Made by a program: the position numbers and the translations under genes
DNA from: Myxococcus dinghuensis
Lineage (GTDB): Bacteria; Myxococcota; Myxococcia; Myxococcales; Myxococcaceae
Direction of reading: 5' to 3'
Assembly (NCBI RefSeq): GCF_024198235.1
Contig: NZ_JAKCFB010000030.1
Location: 51,712-115,711, forward strand
DNA length: 64,000 nucleotides
Shown here: positions 61,419-64,000 of the stretch, one piece after another
Layout: each line of letters begins with the position of its first letter
Position numbering within the stretch: the first letter of the stretch is position 1
Notes under the pieces: model-generated
The model's input: the letters and a program-made list of their open reading frames with translations, nothing else
Told to the model about the DNA's origin: nothing
The model's database searches: none

Positions 61419-61788
61419 AGATGCCGGCGGAGGCGTCGTAGCGGGCCTCCTCCAGCTTCAGCTCCGCGGGCTGGCCGCGCAGCGCGTCCATCACCTGGCG
61501 CTTCGGCTTGCACTTGGAGCACTCGCACGAGCCCTTCTTGCACGTGCAGTCCGCCTTGCTGCCGCACTGGCACTTGCCGGCGATGAGCGAGTCCAGCGAC
61601 TCCAGCGGGCGCTCCGCTTCGTCCTTCCCCGGCGCCACCGCCTTCGCGTCCGCCTCACCCGGAGCGGCGGCCTTCGCGTCCGCCGCCGCGTGCGCATGGG
61701 CCTCGCAAGCCCGCGCCGTGCCAGGCGCGAACACCCACAGTCCGCCCACGAGCAGCCCCACGGCCACCCTCGTCGCGTTGCGTGTCAT
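61411..61788 (-). CDS. Exported Cys-rich, metallothionein-like protein
   Basis: This 125-aa protein starts at ATG 61788 behind GGAG. It has a signal peptide (VAVGLLVGGLWVFAPGTARA) and an Ala/His/Lys-rich spacer containing a repeated ADAK-A-APG unit. A Cys cluster with seven cysteines follows, mostly in CxC pairs (CQCGSKADCTC, CECSKC). The C-terminal helix is followed by FI. The CxC spacing is that of small soft-metal binders; binding of copper, zinc or cadmium in the periplasm is likely but unproven. A single His-containing CEAHAHA follows the signal peptide. No metal transporter is adjacent. Confidence 0.82.
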   Translation of the reverse strand: MTRNATRVAVGLLVGGLWVFAPGTARACEAHAHAAADAKAAAPGEADAKAVAPGKDEAERPLESLDSLIAGKCQCGSKADCTCKKGSCECSKCKPKRQVMDALRGQPAELKLEEARYDASAGIFI

Positions 61789-61968
61789 GTCCGCTCTCCT
61801 CCGAGGGGCCGCCACCGCGGCGCCCACCTCGAAACGCGCCTATAGCGCAGGCCCTTCCCACTGCCAAGGTCGACCGCCACACCTTTACCTACCCGCGACA
61901 CGCGAGGCGGGGGATGACGCGCGGCTGCTCGCCGGACAGGGAGGCGGCGCATACAGTCCGGCCCCTCC

Positions 61969-63534
61969 GTGACGAACGACAACGACCGCCTCGTGTACGT
62001 CGCCGCCCTGGTGCTGGGCGCGCTCCCCCTGTGGGTGTCGAGCCAGCTCCCCATGGTGGACCTGCCGCAGCACCTGTACCTCATCTCCGTGCTGCACCGG
62101 CTGGACGACCCCACCACGGTGTACCCGCAGCTGTTCGCGGCGCGCCACGCGCTGACGCCGTACCTGGGCTACTACTACCTCGTCAGCGCGCTCAACTGGC
62201 TCCTGCCGCTGGACGTCGCCAACCGCGTCTTCCTCAGCGCGTACGTGGTGGGCCTGCCGCTGTCGCTCGGCTTCCTCCTGCGGTCGCAGAAGCGGCCGAC
62301 GTGGCCGTCGCTCCTGGCCATCCCCTTCGCCTACGGGGACAGCTTCGGCTGGGGCTTCATCAACTACTGCGCCGCGCTGCCGCTGACGCTGCTGTGCTGC
62401 GGCTTCTTCGTGCGCGCGCTCGAGGACGCGCCCCGCCGCCGCGCGTGGGCCGGCGCGCTGGCCGCGTGCCTCGTCGCGGTGCTGCTGTTCCACGTCCAGG
62501 CCTTCGGGTTCCTCGCCTTCGGCCTACCGTGGCTGCTGCTCACCACCGCCGTGCCGGAGGACGCCACGGCCCGGGGACTGGGGGCGCGGCTGCGCCCCCG
62601 GGCGTGGGCGCTCGCGGGCGTCGTGCCCGGGGTGGCCCTCTTCCTGGGCTGGGTGGTGCTGCGCTTCGGCGAGCCGCCCGACATCCAGCCCGGCGTGCCG
62701 TGGAAGGCGTGGGGCCCCACGTTCTCCCCCCAGAACCTGGCGTGGAAGAGCTTCGCGCAGAACCGCGCGGAGCTGTTCGACGTGCTGGCCAACACCCTGC
62801 GGGACGGCTCGGACCGCTGGGCCCTGTACGGCGTGGGCGCGGTGGCGCTCGCGGCGTGGGTGGCGGGCCTGGCGCGGCCGGGCAAGGCGTCCGGCGTGGG
62901 CGTGGTGGGCGCGGCGCGGCTCGTGGGCCTGGGCGCGCTGGCGCTCGCGCTCTACTTCCTCTTGCCCTTCGACATCCGCGGCTACGTCTACTACCTCAAC
63001 ACCCGCTACGCGCACCTGGCCGCCGCGCTGCTGGTGGCCACCGCGCCCGCCACGGTGCCGGCGCTGCGCAGGCCGCTGTCGTGGGCCGCGGCGGCGTGCG
63101 CGCTGGTGCTCGCCTTCGCGCTGGGCCGGGGCTTCCGGGAGTTCTCCAAGGAGGCCGGCGAGTGGCGCGGACTCGTCGCCGCCACGCCCCCGCGCGCCCG
63201 CGTCATGGGGCTCGTCTACGACCCGGGCTCGCGGGTGGTGCGCTTCCCCGTCTTCATCCACACCGCGGCGGTGCTGGCGCGCGAGCGCGGCGGCGTGCCC
63301 AACTTCACCTTCGCCTCCACGCCCCACTCGCCCCTGCGCTACCGCGACGAGGTGCCCCCCACCTTCCCCTCCGAGTGGCGGCCCCAGGAGATGGACTTCC
63401 GGACGCAGGGCGCCTGGTACGACACCTTCGTGGTGCGGGGCGTCCACCCGGCGCAGGTGTTCGGCCCCCGACTCCAGTCGGAGTTCGCCGTGGTGGCGCA
63501 GTCCGGCCGGAGCTGGCTGGTGCGCCGCCGCTGA
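61969..63534 (+). CDS. Polytopic membrane protein of unknown function
   Basis: This is a 521-aa protein with about ten transmembrane helices (for example LVYVAALVLGALPLWVSSQLP and ALALALYFLLPFDIRGYVYYL). The first loop holds DLPQHLYLISVLHRLDDP, and a C-terminal soluble region starts near 420 (ATPPRARVMGLVYDPGSRVVRFPVF). That layout resembles GT-C-type glycosyltransferases, in which the first loop carries acidic residues, but the classical DD/DE motif is not clear. The start is GTG 61969; no Shine-Dalgarno stands close, so a nearby alternative is possible. It is preceded by a 180-bp gap and followed 88 bp later by the last gene. Confidence 0.78.
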   Translation: MTNDNDRLVYVAALVLGALPLWVSSQLPMVDLPQHLYLISVLHRLDDPTTVYPQLFAARHALTPYLGYYYLVSALNWLLPLDVANRVFLSAYVVGLPLSLGFLLRSQKRPTWPSLLAIPFAYGDSFGWGFINYCAALPLTLLCCGFFVRALEDAPRRRAWAGALAACLVAVLLFHVQAFGFLAFGLPWLLLTTAVPEDATARGLGARLRPRAWALAGVVPGVALFLGWVVLRFGEPPDIQPGVPWKAWGPTFSPQNLAWKSFAQNRAELFDVLANTLRDGSDRWALYGVGAVALAAWVAGLARPGKASGVGVVGAARLVGLGALALALYFLLPFDIRGYVYYLNTRYAHLAAALLVATAPATVPALRRPLSWAAAACALVLAFALGRGFREFSKEAGEWRGLVAATPPRARVMGLVYDPGSRVVRFPVFIHTAAVLARERGGVPNFTFASTPHSPLRYRDEVPPTFPSEWRPQEMDFRTQGAWYDTFVVRGVHPAQVFGPRLQSEFAVVAQSGRSWLVRRR

Positions 63535-63622
63535 CACGCCCGGGCCCCGAGTGTGCCGCAGTGGGCGGGCCCCGCGCGCATCCCCTGCCCCGGGGCGCGC
63601 GGCGCGGGGTACAAGGCGCGGC

Positions 63623-64000
63623 ATGAAATCCTCCTCGGACCCTCGCACCCTGCTGGACGCGCTGCGCGCCGGCACGCCCCTGCCCGCCCTGCCCGACGAC
63701 GCCGTGGAGGCCGCCCGAGCCCTGACCCGCGACCTCGCCGCGGCCACGCCCGCCCAGGTGGAGGCGCTGCCGGAGCCGCTCGCCCACGCCGTGCTGGAGG
63801 CCGCCGTGCTGGAGGGGCAGCCCGCGCTGGCCGAGGCCCTGTCCGCCTCCTCCGTGAAGCCCCTGGCCAAGGCGGCCAAGAAGGCGCTGTACCAGTTGCG
63901 CTCGCGCGGCGTCGCCGTGGCCCAGCCGGCGAAGCCCGCGCCCGCGCCCGCCCCGCGCGCGGCGCCCCCGCCGGAGGCGCTGCCGGCGCTCGCCAGCGTG
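63623..64000 (+). CDS. Hypothetical protein, 3' partial
   Basis: The frame opens at ATG 63623 (MKSSSDPRTLLDALRAG) and is still open at the window end (126 residues seen). It is rich in Ala, Leu and Pro: helical in the first 95 residues (DAVEAARALTRDLAAATPAQVEALPEPLAHAVLEAAVLEG), then a basic helix (VKPLAKAAKKALYQLRSRG) and a Pro/Ala linker. I do not recognise a family; codon use is like the neighbours. Confidence 0.7.
   Translation, partial: MKSSSDPRTLLDALRAGTPLPALPDDAVEAARALTRDLAAATPAQVEALPEPLAHAVLEAAVLEGQPALAEALSASSVKPLAKAAKKALYQLRSRGVAVAQPAKPAPAPAPRAAPPPEALPALASV

Overview
The window is about 70% GC, coding-dense and uniform in codon bias. Its gene content points to a myxobacterium of the Myxococcus/Corallococcus type. 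The main indicators are a CdnL (CarD-like) protein whose sequence closely matches my memory of the Myxococcus xanthus one, three FHA proteins, an Hsp70 coupled to a membrane J-like protein, many lipoproteins and TPR proteins, and a large hybrid histidine kinase. I see no rRNA, tRNA, CRISPR array, transposase, integrase or prophage gene, so this reads as chromosomal core and family-level accessory DNA. The first gene is open at its 5' side and the last at its 3' side.

Layout. 0-9.2 kb: a 5'-partial FHA/TPR membrane protein, a small membrane protein, cdnL divergent from comEC, an 84-aa protein overlapping the comEC 3' end, a CBM9-like lipoprotein, a DUF2071 protein and a second FHA protein. 9.2-15 kb: a lipid-catabolism unit (acyl-CoA ligase, SnoaL-like protein, SGNH hydrolase, 2,4-dienoyl-CoA reductase) divergent from a TetR regulator across a 46-bp operator-like palindrome. 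15-25.5 kb: addB-addA-purA, then a TPR protein and a small PH-like protein, all on the minus strand. 25.7-29 kb: a HPD-less J-like membrane protein translationally coupled to an Hsp70. 29-31 kb: a LysR regulator divergent from an Old Yellow Enzyme.

31-39.5 kb: an M48 metalloprotease overlapping a large membrane/helical-repeat protein, a tandem-GNAT protein, and a two-gene unit of a thioredoxin-MORN-TPR protein followed by an acidic-repeat FHA protein that ends at a convincing intrinsic terminator. 39.5-46 kb: a PAP2 phosphatase, a metallophosphoesterase resembling eukaryotic lariat-debranching enzyme, a six-repeat ASH/VWA lipoprotein and an EamA transporter. 46-52.3 kb: uvrA behind a LexA-box-like site, and two convergent POT-family peptide transporters separated by three hairpins. 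52.4-58.6 kb: a translationally coupled three-gene signalling unit (pseudo-receiver/PilZ/acyltransferase-like protein, SAM methyltransferase, dual-kinase hybrid sensor). 58.9-64 kb: nadA, a zinc-ribbon protein, a Trm112-type methyltransferase, an exported Cys-rich metallothionein-like protein, a polytopic membrane protein and a 3'-partial gene.

Functional links. AddAB and UvrA provide DNA repair, and ComEC DNA uptake. The TetR cluster is a self-contained fatty-acid module. The most interesting less-characterised assemblies are the PilZ/methyltransferase/hybrid-kinase operon, the thioredoxin-MORN plus FHA pair, the J-like/Hsp70 pair, the M48/helical-repeat pair and the Dbr1-like phosphoesterase. 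All function calls come from reading motifs by eye; no database search was run.
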